A stretch of 61,019 nt of DNA from Hyphomicrobiales bacterium (GCA_900466475.1 UBMI01000008.1:1-61019), one strand, 5' to 3'; shown: positions 1 through 8,181, counted from the stretch's first letter. The notes: a model not told the origin generated them from the letters alone. Numbers and translations are program-made.

Positions 1-791
1 TCGTTGACCAGCGGCAGCCAGGGGGCATCGGCAGGCGATTGCTTCGCCAACGTCTCGAAAGCGCTCCGCGCCTCTTCCGGCTGACCCGCCTGCTCCATGC
101 TCAAGGCAATGTAGAAACGTGCACGCGGATTGTTCGGCTCGAGGGAGAGAGACTGTTCGAGCAGCTTGCGCGCATCTTCCGTCACCACACCTTCTGAGAC
201 CGCCATCAGCGTTTCGGCAAGACCGTCGAGACGCGCGGGGCTCGGGCCGAGCAGGCGGATAGCGTTGCGATAGGCGGTCTCGGCATCGGAAACGCGCATG
301 GTGCTGAAATAGATCGGCGCCAGCACATCCCAGCCCTTGCCGTCGTCAGGGTTCTGCGCCAGATGCCGCTCCGCCTTGGCGACGAGGACGGCCATGTCAT
401 TGCCGGGATTGGCAAGCCGTGCCTCCAGCGGCTGCGACGGCAGGTCGGGCCTGCCGGTATTCATATAAAGACAGAGCCCGATGACAGGCAGAAGCAGCAC
501 GATGAAGGCTTCGGTCAAGCGGTGATGCCGCGCCGGCTTGCGCAGTTCGGCCGGAGCAGCACCGGAAACGGCGATCAGCCGCCGGCCGATTTCGGCGCGC
601 GCATATTCGGCCTCATCGGCGCTGATCAGTCCGCCCGAGAGATCCCTGTCGAGTTCGCGAAGCTGATCGCGATAGACAGCCGCTTCACCGGCGTGCGTAT
701 CCTCCACCGTCTTTGCTCCACGCAAAAGAGGGTAAAGCAGAATGGCGGCAACGGCCGCCGTCAGGACGGCCACGAGAATCCAGAACAGCAT
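1..791 (-). CDS. ccmI: Cytochrome c-type biogenesis protein CcmI (partial, 3' end outside window)
   Basis: CcmI/CycH is the apocytochrome c chaperone of system I cytochrome c maturation; it sits in the inner membrane and hands apocytochrome to the heme-ligation complex. The translation begins MLFWILVAVLTAAVAAILL, a first membrane segment, followed by a soluble stretch with LDRDLSGGLISADEAEYAR, a second hydrophobic segment (EAFIVLLLPVIGLCLY, about residues 93-108), and then TPR-like repeats (GWDVLAPIYF..., PNNPRARFYIALSMEQAG). This is the family's architecture. The gene runs off the left edge after about 263 codons, so the C-terminal periplasmic part and the following ccm genes are not visible. 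The ATG at 791 was chosen because the membrane segment starts directly there. Confidence 0.85.
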   Translation of the reverse strand, partial: MLFWILVAVLTAAVAAILLYPLLRGAKTVEDTHAGEAAVYRDQLRELDRDLSGGLISADEAEYARAEIGRRLIAVSGAAPAELRKPARHHRLTEAFIVLLLPVIGLCLYMNTGRPDLPSQPLEARLANPGNDMAVLVAKAERHLAQNPDDGKGWDVLAPIYFSTMRVSDAETAYRNAIRLLGPSPARLDGLAETLMAVSEGVVTEDARKLLEQSLSLEPNNPRARFYIALSMEQAGQPEEARSAFETLAKQSPADAPWLPLVN

Positions 792-890
792 ATTGGCCCA
801 AATACTTGAAGCGCGCCCTCATTCCAACTGCCAATGCCGTGTTGACGAAGATTTGAGGCTTTTGGCCGCAAGGATAGCGGGAAAAAGAGA

Positions 891-1316
891 TCAACCGAGC
901 GGCGACCAGGTGCCGTTTTCGTTGCGACAGGCGACACCGCGCGCCAGCGTATCCTTGCCGTCGGCAGTGACCGTATGGGTGTACTGGCGGCAGTTCTGCG
1001 AACCGACCTGATAGGGCGCTGCGGCCACGACGCTGCCATTGGCGTCTCGGCCGGTCCAGGTGACCGGCTGGCCGACGGCGGCTCCTTCCAGGGCGCGATA
1101 TTCGGCTTCCAGCGCCCGCTGCTTGTCGCTGTCGCTGAGTTCCACACCGGTGCGGCCGACGATGCCACCCTGCAAAGCGGAAATGAAAGCAGCGGAAGCC
1201 GGGGGCTTGCCGCCGAAGAGACCGCGCGTTGTGGCGCCCTTCGTCGTCGTGCAGCCAGAGAGCGCAACGGCGACGAGAAGGGAAGAAACGATCATGCCTT
1301 GCGAACGTAGAGTCAT
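891..1316 (-). CDS. 17-kDa surface-antigen-like outer membrane lipoprotein
   Basis: A 141-residue predicted lipoprotein. It has a short n-region (MTLRSQ), a hydrophobic core and a lipobox LSGC followed by TTTKG, so signal peptidase II cleavage before the Cys is expected. The mature part carries a glycine-rich stretch (SALQGGIVGRTGVELS), a segment resembling the glycine-zipper of rickettsial 17-kDa antigens (AALEAEYRALEG-like helix, then GQPVTWTG), and a C-terminal domain ending VACRNENGTWSPLG. That arrangement matches the RT0821/Lpp0805-type surface protein family common in Rhizobiales. An upstream extension to 1382 is possible but would bury the signal peptide, so the ATG at 1316 is preferred. 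Molecular function is unknown; an envelope structural role is inferred. Confidence 0.75.
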   Translation of the reverse strand: MTLRSQGMIVSSLLVAVALSGCTTTKGATTRGLFGGKPPASAAFISALQGGIVGRTGVELSDSDKQRALEAEYRALEGAAVGQPVTWTGRDANGSVVAAAPYQVGSQNCRQYTHTVTADGKDTLARGVACRNENGTWSPLG

Positions 1317-1436
1317 TGCAATCGAACCACGATCAGGGGTGAAATAACAGCCGATCGAAGTGCAGAGTCCCCGTGTCAGCATTAAGGCAAAGCATGCTAT
1401 ACATTTGCCACTATCTTTGTGACATCAAGCAGTTGC

Positions 1437-2840
1437 TCATGCAACATCCTTTGTCACACCCGGCAGGATAAGCTTGGCCTTGAGCCCGCCCCACTCTCCG
1501 CGGGAGAGTTCCAGCCGACCCTGGTATTCATTGGAAATTTCCGTGACGATGGAGAGACCAAGGCCTGTTCCGGGCTTGCTCTCATCCAGGCGCCGGCCGC
1601 GTTTCAGTGCCTCGCGGATCTGGTCGGGCTCCAGCCCCGGACCGTCATCCTCGACGGCAAGCTCCACCCAATGTTTGCGGGCGCTGGCTTCCGTTCCCTT
1701 CACGTCGTCACCGGCTTCGACTGCCGAGAGGCGCACCTTGCTCCTGGCGAAACGGGCGGCGTTTTCGAGGAGGTTGCCAACCGTCTCCTCGAGGTCCTGC
1801 TGTTCCATGGCGACGGCGAGATGCGGCGGCTGGACGATCAGCTCGAACTCGGTCTCGACATTCAGGCGACGCATGACACGCACCAGCCGTTCGAGCGCCG
1901 GTTCGGCATCGGTGCGCGCGAGCACGGATTCGCGTTGGGCGGCGATGCGCGCGCGGTTGAGATAGGTTTGCACCTGTCCCTGCATGGCCTCGGCCTGATT
2001 GCGCACGAGGTCGCCATGCGAGCGCTCCAGCACGCGCGCTTCATTGAGCAGCACGGCAATCGGCGTCTTCAGGGAATGGGCGAGATTGCCGACCTGCATG
2101 CGGGCCCGCTCGACAATGCGGCGGTTGCTGTCGATCAGCGCATTGACCTCATTGGCAAGCGGCAGGATTTCGCGCGGGAAATCACCCTTCAACTGCTCGC
2201 TTTCGCCGGCGCGGATGCGCTCGAGCGCGGCGCGCGCCTTATCCAGCGGCTTGAGGCCGTAGAGAATGGCGAGAGCGTTGACGATGAGACTGCCGACGCC
2301 GAAGCCTGCCAGCGCAAGATAGAGACGATGGGAGAAATTGCGGACATCGTCTTCCACGACATCGACATTGCCTGTCACGCGGAAGCGTGCGGCGCGGCCA
2401 TCGGTGTCGAGCACCACTTCGGTTTCGGCCACCTGTACCCGGTTCCCGGAGGCGTCCGTCACCTGATAGTAGCGTTCATAGTTCTTGTCGAAGGGTGCTT
2501 CGACGACAGAGAGTACCGGGATCGTCGCAGACCCCAGCGAGGGCGAGACGAGCGGCGCGGTCGTATAGGTACCGAGCGGCTCGACCACCCAGTACCAGCC
2601 TGTCTTCGGCTGGGCGAAACGCAGGTCGCCGAGCTGCGGACTGCCTGACAGCGCGCCCTGATCGCCGATCGTGACGGAATTGATGACGTTGTAGAGCTGC
2701 GCGCGCAGCAGGTCCTGAAAGCCGCGCTCCGCGCTGCGCCTGTAGAGCGTCGAGATCAACAGGCCGATCACCACCAGCGCCACTGTCGACCAGACCGTGG
2801 TCAGAAGCAGCACGCGTGCGGTGAGCGACTTAATTCGCAT
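1437..2840 (-). CDS. feuQ: Sensor histidine kinase FeuQ
   Basis: A 467-residue membrane histidine kinase. A membrane segment (about 10-32) is followed by a periplasmic domain (about 35-170), a second segment (about 172-195), a HAMP-like linker, an H-box NLAHSLKTPIAVLLNEA with the phospho-accepting His near 255, an N-box (ENAARFA) and G-boxes (DDGPGL, GTGLGLSIV). Its start overlaps the end of the response regulator by 11 nt, implying translational coupling. In Sinorhizobium meliloti FeuQ and FeuP control export of cyclic beta-glucans (ndvA) and growth at low osmolarity. The name rests on this domain order and on the FeuN-like small gene next door; a PhoQ-type kinase of another name remains possible. 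Confidence 0.8.
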   Translation of the reverse strand: MRIKSLTARVLLLTTVWSTVALVVIGLLISTLYRRSAERGFQDLLRAQLYNVINSVTIGDQGALSGSPQLGDLRFAQPKTGWYWVVEPLGTYTTAPLVSPSLGSATIPVLSVVEAPFDKNYERYYQVTDASGNRVQVAETEVVLDTDGRAARFRVTGNVDVVEDDVRNFSHRLYLALAGFGVGSLIVNALAILYGLKPLDKARAALERIRAGESEQLKGDFPREILPLANEVNALIDSNRRIVERARMQVGNLAHSLKTPIAVLLNEARVLERSHGDLVRNQAEAMQGQVQTYLNRARIAAQRESVLARTDAEPALERLVRVMRRLNVETEFELIVQPPHLAVAMEQQDLEETVGNLLENAARFARSKVRLSAVEAGDDVKGTEASARKHWVELAVEDDGPGLEPDQIREALKRGRRLDESKPGTGLGLSIVTEISNEYQGRLELSRGEWGGLKAKLILPGVTKDVA

Positions 2841-3501
2841 TGGTCGGCGCTTGGATGCGGTAACCGAGACCGCGCACCGTTTCGATCAGATCGACGCCCA
2901 TCTTCTTGCGCAGGCGGCCGACGAAGACTTCGATCGTGTTGGAATCACGGTCGAAATCCTGATCGTACATATGTTCGACCAGCTCCGTACGGGAGACCAC
3001 CTCGCCCATGTGATGCATGAGATAGGCAAGCAGGCGATACTCATGCGAGGTAAGTTTCAGGGTGACGCCGTTGACGATCGCCTTGGAAGTCTTGGTGTCG
3101 AGGCGCACCGGGCCGCAGACGATTTCGGAGGAGGCATGGCCGGCCGCCCGGCGGATCAGCGCCCGGATGCGGGCCAGCACTTCCTCGACATGGAAGGGCT
3201 TGGTCACATAGTCGTCGGCGCCCGCGTCGATGCCGGCCACCTTGTCGCTCCAGCGGTCGCGGGCGGTCAGAATCAGCACCGGCGTCGTGCGGCCTGCGCC
3301 ACGCCATTTTTCAAGGACAGTCACGCCATCCATCTCGGGCAAACCGATATCGAGGATGATCGCGTCATAAGGCTCGGTGTCGCCGAGAAAGTGGCCCTCC
3401 TCGCCGTCGAACGCCTGATCGACGACATATCCCGCCTCTTTGAGCGTGTCGCTCAGCTGCCGGTTCAGATTGACGTCGTCTTCGACTACCAGAATGCGCA
3501 T
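2830..3501 (-). CDS. feuP: Response regulator FeuP (OmpR/PhoB family)
   Basis: A 223-residue OmpR-type regulator. The receiver domain has acidic residues ED at 8-9, the phospho-acceptor D51 (IILDIGLPEMDGV), the switch Thr in LTA near 79 and K101 (VTKPF). The C-terminal winged helix carries LTSHEYRLLAYLMHH, SRTELVEHMYDQ and TIEVFVGRLRKKMG, ending VRGLGYRI. In rhizobia FeuP is activated by FeuQ and drives a small regulon including ndvA. It is the middle gene of a feuN-feuP-feuQ unit and overlaps feuQ. The start at 3501 has a purine-rich GAAGGCGAAG stretch before it. Confidence 0.82.
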   Translation of the reverse strand: MRILVVEDDVNLNRQLSDTLKEAGYVVDQAFDGEEGHFLGDTEPYDAIILDIGLPEMDGVTVLEKWRGAGRTTPVLILTARDRWSDKVAGIDAGADDYVTKPFHVEEVLARIRALIRRAAGHASSEIVCGPVRLDTKTSKAIVNGVTLKLTSHEYRLLAYLMHHMGEVVSRTELVEHMYDQDFDRDSNTIEVFVGRLRKKMGVDLIETVRGLGYRIQAPTNAN

Positions 3502-3554
3502 CGCTTCGCCTTCTTCCGCTGCAAATCACTGGAACCTTGATAAGCCGATTCCGC

Positions 3555-3818
3555 TTACATCGGAACCTTTACCGTCACCTTGCGCGGACGCTGGCCGTTA
3601 CCCTGAACGAGAACAGTTATGATGCAGCTATTGCCCACCGGCTGCACGGAGAGAAGCTGGCCGCCCGTCTCGTCCACGACCTGCTGGGCTGCGGCGCTGC
3701 AATCGCCCGCCACACGCAGGACAAGCGTGTGCGTATCGTCCGGTGAGGGCGCCGAAACCGCCAGGCCGGCGGCCAATGCTGCGACGCTCAGAGGAGAGGC
3801 CATGTGCTGTGCTTTCAA
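3555..3818 (-). CDS. feuN: Small periplasmic protein, FeuN-like
   Basis: An 87-residue predicted exported protein directly upstream of feuP, same strand, 53 nt gap. It has a signal-like N-terminus (positively charged Lys2, then a hydrophobic ASPLSVAALAAGLAV core) and a small mature domain with two cysteines (VAGDCSAAAQQ and VGNSCIITVLVQ) that could form a disulfide in the periplasm. In S. meliloti the gene just upstream of feuPQ encodes FeuN, an 83-residue periplasmic protein that restrains FeuQ; size, position and export signal match. The sequence itself was not compared with FeuN. The first codon is TTG at 3818; an ATG at 3803 gives 82 residues but loses the lysine of the signal n-region. 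Confidence 0.65.
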   Translation of the reverse strand: MKAQHMASPLSVAALAAGLAVSAPSPDDTHTLVLRVAGDCSAAAQQVVDETGGQLLSVQPVGNSCIITVLVQGNGQRPRKVTVKVPM

Positions 3819-4088
3819 TGTAATGCCAACTTGCCCAGACTATGTACTCAAGCGACCTGAATGGCAAATGAATGCACGGCTATGCAGGTTTTTTAGAACA
3901 ATTCTCGACTATTGCGCGAAATATACCTGATTTCCGAATGATGACCGGAAACTGTCGTAATGTGCTCATACGCAAAGAAAATTCCGACATCGGTCGGACC
4001 GGTAGTGGATCTGCTCGATCGAGCCTTTCACCAGCAGGTTGAAGCTGCTATCGCTTGACGCGTCTTCATTCATTTCATTTCAAAATCG

Positions 4089-5303
4089 ATGCAAAAATCA
4101 TTTTCGCTCCGTACGGTGCAGACGGTTGGCGTGCTCGCCGTCACCCAGCTTATCAGCTGGGGAACCACCTTCGATATGCTCGGCGTCATGGGACGCGTCA
4201 TCGCGCCGTCGCTGGGCCTTCCAAATGAGGCAATCTTCGCCGGCCTGACGATCATGATGATCATCAGCGCCTTCGCTGGCCCTGCCACCGGACGCTGGCT
4301 CGGCCGCTATGGCGCGGCAAGAGTCCTGGCCGCCTCGTCGATCACCTTTGCGATCGGGTTGCTGCTGCTGGCCGCCACCACGAATGTCATCCTTTATGCC
4401 ATTGCCTGGGTGGTGATCGGCTTCGGCGGCGCGCTCGGTCTCTCGGCGCCCTGCTACACCGCCGTCGTGGAGCGCGAGGGCGTGAACGGCAAGCGCGTCA
4501 TCGTCATCCTCATGCTGTTTACCGGTCTTTCGGCCACCATTTTCTGGCCGATCCTGACATTGCTCAACGAAAACTTCGGCTGGCGCATCACCTTCGTCGT
4601 CAGCGCCGGCCTGCAATTCTTCATCTGCCTGCCGCTGCACCTCTTCGCCCTGCCGAAACCGGTCGCAAGCCATACACAGGGAGCCGCCGCCGAAATGCCA
4701 CCGGTGGCGCTTTCGCCGGCCGACCGGCGCAAGGCCTTCCTGCTGATTGCCGTCTCCACCACGCTCTGCACCTTCATCACCTTCGGCGTCTCGCCGTCGC
4801 TGCTCGAAATCTTCCGCCAGTCCGGCGCATCGCCGGCCCTTGCCCTGCAGCTTGGCTCGGCCCGCGGCGTGATCGGTATTTCGGCGCGTGCGCTCGATAT
4901 GCTGCTCGGCAAGCGCGGCAATCCGATCCTGACATCGGTCATGGGCGTCAGCCTGATGCTGTTCAGCTTCCTGATGCTCTTCGTCGTGCCGCCGTCGGCG
5001 CCGCTGCTCATCACCTTCGTGCTGCTCTACGGTTTCGGCTCCGGCGTGCTGGCGGTTGCGCGTGCGCTGCTTCCGCTTGCCCTTTTTTCGGCCAGGGAAT
5101 ACGGGCTGCAGGCAGCCCGCCTGTCGATGCCGCAGAACCTCGCCAATGCGATCGCGCCCGTCATCTTCACCGCAGTTCTCGACCGCGCCGGCGCCGGTCC
5201 GACGTTGATCATCTGCGCAGTGCTTGCGGCCATCGCCCTGGTTTTCGTTTTGATGCTGATGGCACTGGTGCGTGGCGCAAGACCGAGCGTCCAGCCAGCC
5301 TGA
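4089..5303 (+). CDS. MFS transporter
   Basis: A 404-residue polytopic membrane protein with about 12 hydrophobic segments and a longer charged loop near the middle (PKPVASHTQGAAAEMPPVALSPADRRK, about 192-218, split here by family convention into the two six-helix halves). Between TM2 and TM3 it has GPATGRWLGRYGAARV, a typical MFS motif A variant. No Shine-Dalgarno is obvious ahead of the ATG. The gene stands alone, with a long weakly coding region after it and a hairpin just past its stop. Substrate cannot be told from the sequence; the short loops and 400-residue size fit drug/metabolite efflux or CynX/NimT-like members. Confidence 0.85.
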   Translation: MQKSFSLRTVQTVGVLAVTQLISWGTTFDMLGVMGRVIAPSLGLPNEAIFAGLTIMMIISAFAGPATGRWLGRYGAARVLAASSITFAIGLLLLAATTNVILYAIAWVVIGFGGALGLSAPCYTAVVEREGVNGKRVIVILMLFTGLSATIFWPILTLLNENFGWRITFVVSAGLQFFICLPLHLFALPKPVASHTQGAAAEMPPVALSPADRRKAFLLIAVSTTLCTFITFGVSPSLLEIFRQSGASPALALQLGSARGVIGISARALDMLLGKRGNPILTSVMGVSLMLFSFLMLFVVPPSAPLLITFVLLYGFGSGVLAVARALLPLALFSAREYGLQAARLSMPQNLANAIAPVIFTAVLDRAGAGPTLIICAVLAAIALVFVLMLMALVRGARPSVQPA

Positions 5304-5333
5304 CCGACAGGAGAAGCCCATCCCATTTGCCGG

Positions 5334-5364
5334 CGGCCGGCTCGTCTTCCAAGGCCGGCCGTTT
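5334..5364 (+). terminator. Hairpin terminator after the MFS gene
   Basis: Arms CGGCCGGC (5334-5341) and GCCGGCCG (5354-5361) pair perfectly over a 12-nt loop and are followed by TTTAAAT. It lies 30 nt past the MFS stop. The U-tract is short, so termination may be partial. A second small hairpin, CCTGCCC/GGGCAGG with a TCG loop, sits at 5411-5427. Confidence 0.5.
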
Positions 5365-5463
5365 AAATCCGTTGATTATGATGTCCCCACAACCAGCGGA
5401 GAACCGGCGCCCTGCCCTCGGGGCAGGAAGCCCGGTCAGTCGGCACCAAAGACTGCAAATCCG

Positions 5464-5652
5464 TTAAGCTTCTGAATCCTTTGCAGCTTTTTCCTCAATG
5501 GTTGATTCCGGCTCTTTACAGATTGATTCATCGGCAACCGGCGCGGCATCCAATTTCTCCCTATCCATTTGAATATGAATAAGAATTTTCAAAATGAGCC
5601 TTAAATGCGGTGTTTTGGGCGCTAAGTCATTGATCCTGTTTAAGTGATCCAC
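5464..5652 (-). CDS. Small hypothetical protein starting inside an inverted repeat
   Basis: A 62-residue open frame beginning at GTG (5652) with GAGG four nt ahead. The N-terminus DHLNRINDLA is encoded by the left arm of the 28-bp inverted repeat; the rest has a short hydrophobic helix (LRLILKILIHIQ) and an acidic C-terminal tail rich in Glu and Ala. Base composition is much more AT-rich than the flanking genes. I do not recognise the family. It may be a real small gene that uses an element-borne start, or chance coding inside a decayed repeat. Confidence 0.35.
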   Translation of the reverse strand: MDHLNRINDLAPKTPHLRLILKILIHIQMDREKLDAAPVADESICKEPESTIEEKAAKDSEA

Positions 5653-5769
5653 TTGACCTCAAAACTTCGCGTAAAGAATTTCAAAATCAGAGGCAGCCTT
5701 TGCTGAAATCGAATTTAAAAAGAAGTTTTGGCCTTGGATGCATCACTTAAACAGAATCAATGACTTAGC
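5621..5769. repeat. MITE-like element with 28-bp inverted repeats
   Basis: The left arm 5621-5648 (begins GCTAAGTCATTGAT) is matched in reverse complement by 5742-5769 with 27 of 28 positions identical; the single difference is at arm position 15 (C versus T). Looser similarity continues inward (GAAGTTTTG on both sides). The interior is AT-rich and has no gene of its own. Total length 149 bp with long terminal inverted repeats resembles a miniature inverted-repeat transposable element, but no clear target-site duplication flanks it. Both arms read outward as HLNRINDLA. Confidence 0.7.
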
Positions 5770-5830
5770 CGACAAATCACGGCAAATATGCCGGAAGTTG
5801 AAAAATACTTATTCATTTTCAAGAGGATAG
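5738..5830 (+). CDS. 30-residue micropeptide frame mirroring the 5464-5652 frame
   Basis: ATG at 5738 opens a 30-codon frame whose start, MHHLNRINDLA, mirrors the N-terminus of the divergent frame at 5652 because both are encoded by the inverted-repeat arms. After the arm it continues with a basic stretch (DKSRQICRKLKNTY). No good ribosome binding site precedes it. It is listed because the mirrored reading is real in the sequence; whether it is translated is unknown. Confidence 0.2.
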   Translation: MHHLNRINDLADKSRQICRKLKNTYSFSRG

Positions 5831-5861
5831 GCCTTTCGCCGAAGCGGCGCGGTCGCGATCG

Positions 5862-6173
5862 TCAATGCTGCAGGGGCGTAGTGACTGCCTTGCCACTATC
5901 GAAATCGGCCGCAGTCCTGGTATCGCGGAGCGGCTTTACCGTGCGTGTCGAGAGATCATAATCGGGATGCGACTTGTAGGCGGCGAGCGCTTCCTCACTC
6001 TCGAATTCGCCGTAGACGACAAAATCGACAGCATTGCCCCACTGGTCGGTCTTGACGTTTTCGCCAATCTCCAGCTTCAGCGCGTGCGGGATGCCCGTCA
6101 ATATCGAGAGCCCCCTGCGTACTGCCTCGCGGTTTTCCTCCGGCACGGTGAAGAAGACGATATGGCGGATCAC
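5862..6173 (-). CDS. Dabb (stress-responsive A/B barrel) domain protein
   Basis: A 103-residue protein with the Dabb signature: opening IRHIVFFTVPEE, a middle block LKLEIGENVK, then DFVVYGEFESEEALAAYKSHPDY, the typical second strand-helix unit. These ferredoxin-like dimeric barrels occur as small stress proteins or degradative enzymes; no active-site assignment is possible here. GTG at 6173 is preferred over GTG at 6182 because AGGAG lies eight nt ahead of it and it gives the family's usual VIRHIVFF start. It stands alone, upstream of an unrelated transporter cluster. Confidence 0.8.
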   Translation of the reverse strand: MIRHIVFFTVPEENREAVRRGLSILTGIPHALKLEIGENVKTDQWGNAVDFVVYGEFESEEALAAYKSHPDYDLSTRTVKPLRDTRTAADFDSGKAVTTPLQH

Positions 6174-6317
6174 GCGAAACACTCCTGGGGCAATTCTCTA
6201 AGCCTGGGCTCTCTGGGCCGGCAACCGGGCGATAACACGCGCCGCCCGGGCCTTCAACCGGGCTACAATGTCGCGTCACTGACCAACAAAGCTTGAGCCG
6301 CACGGGCGAGCCTGATG

Positions 6318-7262
6318 TTACGACCAAGATCGCGCTGCTGAACCAAAGCTAACGATCAGCGCGGCAAGCGCCGCTACCATAAGAAGGTAGGCGAGAAGGG
6401 CCTGCCACGCTCCCATCGGGAGGCCGACGAGCAGCAGGGTGTCGTTTCCACCAGGGATAAGGAGCGCCCCAAAGCCCATCAGCATCCCGCCCGTTATCCT
6501 TCGCGACACACTTCCCCTTGTCGGCCAGGTTAGCGAAAAACTATGTCCGCGAATTCTCGCCGAAACGAGACTGCCTGCGAACATGCAGACAAAAATGAGC
6601 GAACTCGTCACTGGGATCGAAAGCATCGATCCAATCGAGGTGGTGATCGAGAAGCGGGGGGCAAACTCTGACAAGGTGGCCGAAGTTATGCCGATCGTAC
6701 CCATTGCTAGCGTCAGCCGCCGAAAGTTCGTCTCGGATTTGAAAGAGACACCCAGTCTTAGAAAGAGAAATACGGACAGAACCACGAGCAACGCTCCGAG
6801 CGCAAGCGGCGGTGCGGCGCTGATCGGCATCGGTGCCGGGCGGAACTCGAGCGCAAAGTCGAGGGAGAGGATGACCAGAATACCGAGGAACGTGAAGCCG
6901 AACTCCAGGTCCCCGTTGCCAAAGTGCCCGACCGATCCAAAGATGCAGGCGCCGTTCACGTATACGCCGACGCCAAAGAGGATGGCTGCGCTGACCATAT
7001 GAAGCAAAGGAGACCATCCAGCATGCATGGTCGGCAACGCATCGAGGGCAATATATCCGACGGCAGCCCATACCGCGCATTCGGCCAAAGCAAGAAGTCG
7101 TGCGGGTCGGCGCTCGGAAACCAACTCGGTCGTAGCGATGAAGGTGCAGATCGAACCGTAGTTCATCGCGAAGCCTAGTACGAAGCTCAGCGTACCGATA
7201 ACGCTGAAACCCGCCCATGTCTCGAAACCTGCTGGCTCCGCACCGCCGGGCAATCCGTCCAC
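6318..7262 (-). CDS. YeeE/YedE-family (sulfur transport domain) membrane protein
   Basis: A 314-residue polytopic protein of about nine hydrophobic segments. It carries the family's paired signatures: NYGSICTF near residue 35, VNGACIFGSVGHFGNGD near 100-116, and GGMLMGFGALLIPGGNDTLLL near 258. YeeE/YedE proteins such as TsuA conduct thiosulfate through a path lined by conserved cysteines; the two Cys in CTF and CIFG are present here. It lies downstream of a DUF417 gene on the same strand and near a TetR regulator, so it is probably part of a stress- or sulfur-responsive unit. Start GTG at 7262 has GGAGG nine nt upstream. Confidence 0.8.
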   Translation of the reverse strand: MDGLPGGAEPAGFETWAGFSVIGTLSFVLGFAMNYGSICTFIATTELVSERRPARLLALAECAVWAAVGYIALDALPTMHAGWSPLLHMVSAAILFGVGVYVNGACIFGSVGHFGNGDLEFGFTFLGILVILSLDFALEFRPAPMPISAAPPLALGALLVVLSVFLFLRLGVSFKSETNFRRLTLAMGTIGITSATLSEFAPRFSITTSIGSMLSIPVTSSLIFVCMFAGSLVSARIRGHSFSLTWPTRGSVSRRITGGMLMGFGALLIPGGNDTLLLVGLPMGAWQALLAYLLMVAALAALIVSFGSAARSWS

Positions 7263-7335
7263 AGCACCAATCCTCCGTTCAGAAAAGAAGATCGTGCTTC
7301 GCAGAATGGCACGAGTTTCGATTTCAGTGAATGGC

Positions 7336-7368
7336 GAACGCCCCGATCCGAGCCGGATCGGGGCGTTC
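7336..7368. other. Perfect 15-bp stem-loop between DUF417 and YeeE genes
   Basis: Arms GAACGCCCCGATCCG (7336-7350) and CGGATCGGGGCGTTC (7354-7368) pair perfectly around a three-base loop. It lies 20 nt past the DUF417 stop and before the YeeE start. There is no U-tract on either strand, so it is more likely an attenuating or mRNA-stabilising hairpin than a classical terminator. Confidence 0.6.
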
Positions 7369-7388
7369 TAACTGCCAGGCTCTCGGAT

Positions 7389-7916
7389 CTAGGCTCTGGC
7401 GGACCGGATCGCGAGAAGGGAATCCATTGCAATCCAAAGGGATAGCGCTAGTAGCCCGACGTCCTTGAGCAGGAATTGGCCAGGAGCGACCGAAATGGCA
7501 GGGAACCCGAGCTCGGGAACAATCACGCCAGGGGTCGTCACCATGAAGCTGATGGTGGTGGCGAACAGTCCCGAAGACAGGACGCCTCCCAGCAACGAGT
7601 AGACCGGGCTAATGAACCTTGCTGCGATCAGTGCGCCGATACTCAGTTCCAGGACGCCAAGAAAGCTCGAAAAACCTCGAACACTGAAGATCGCATACAT
7701 CCAGCTTACAAGAGCGCTGTTACTGACCAGATCGACCAGACCCTGCGCTTCGTAGGCTGTAAATTTCATGCCGCCGAACCAGGCATAAATCACGGTGATC
7801 GAAACATAGAGGCCGGCGGTTGTCGCCGCACGGCCATAGGTGTCCGCCAGATGCAAGATGCCGAAGGTGCTCCTGGACGCCGGCTGCTTGCCGAGACGAT
7901 TGATAGCTTGGGTCAT
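7389..7916 (-). CDS. DUF417 (YkgB/RclC-like) inner membrane protein
   Basis: A 175-residue protein with four hydrophobic segments. It has the DUF417 opening (YVSITVIYAWFGGMKFTAYEA) and the block VSWMYAIFSVRGFSSFLGVLELSIG, then FMVTTPGV near residue 125, all typical of YkgB/RclC proteins. E. coli RclC belongs to a reactive-chlorine resistance operon; its molecular role is unclear. Start ATG at 7916 has GGGAGAAGG a few nt ahead. The upstream region contains two palindromic sites and the divergent TetR gene, so this gene is very probably the regulator's main target. Confidence 0.85.
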   Translation of the reverse strand: MTQAINRLGKQPASRSTFGILHLADTYGRAATTAGLYVSITVIYAWFGGMKFTAYEAQGLVDLVSNSALVSWMYAIFSVRGFSSFLGVLELSIGALIAARFISPVYSLLGGVLSSGLFATTISFMVTTPGVIVPELGFPAISVAPGQFLLKDVGLLALSLWIAMDSLLAIRSARA

Positions 7917-7965
7917 TTCCTTCTCCCATTGAATTGATCTCCAGAGGCTCCTCGCCTCCATAGAA

Positions 7966-8017
7966 AACGATACAAATCTGTATCGTTAATAACGAAATAC
8001 TACAGAACTGTATCGTT
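7966..8017. promoter_or_regulatory. Tandem TetR-type operators
   Basis: Site 1 (7966-7987) is a perfect palindrome: AACGATACA, four nt, TGTATCGTT. Site 2 (7996-8017) keeps the right half TGTATCGTT and a weaker left half AATACTACA (six of nine matches) with the same four-nt spacer. Centres are 30 bp apart, about three helical turns. The pair lies upstream of DUF417 and in the divergent region with the TetR gene at 8182, as expected for that repressor's own operators. Confidence 0.75.
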
Positions 8018-8181
8018 TCCAAATCACGAAAGCGCGATCGTCAACCGCCTTCGATAGTGAAGGCATGTGGGCTGCCTTGGCGGAAGTGGCGTCTAAAGGA
8101 ATCTTCCTGCGCTTGCGCGTTGCCTTTGGTTGCTGGAACACCTAATTGTCGCTACAGATCAGTTCTGTTTGAGGAGTGACA

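Noticed and set aside
4098..5321. Minus-strand frame of about 407 codons opposite the MFS gene
   Set aside because: Composition is Arg/Gln/Glu-rich without any membrane or domain signal, typical of antisense to a hydrophobic protein.
7336..7368. Classical rho-independent terminator
   Set aside because: The 15-bp stem is perfect but has no U-tract on either strand, so I list it as a hairpin of uncertain role.
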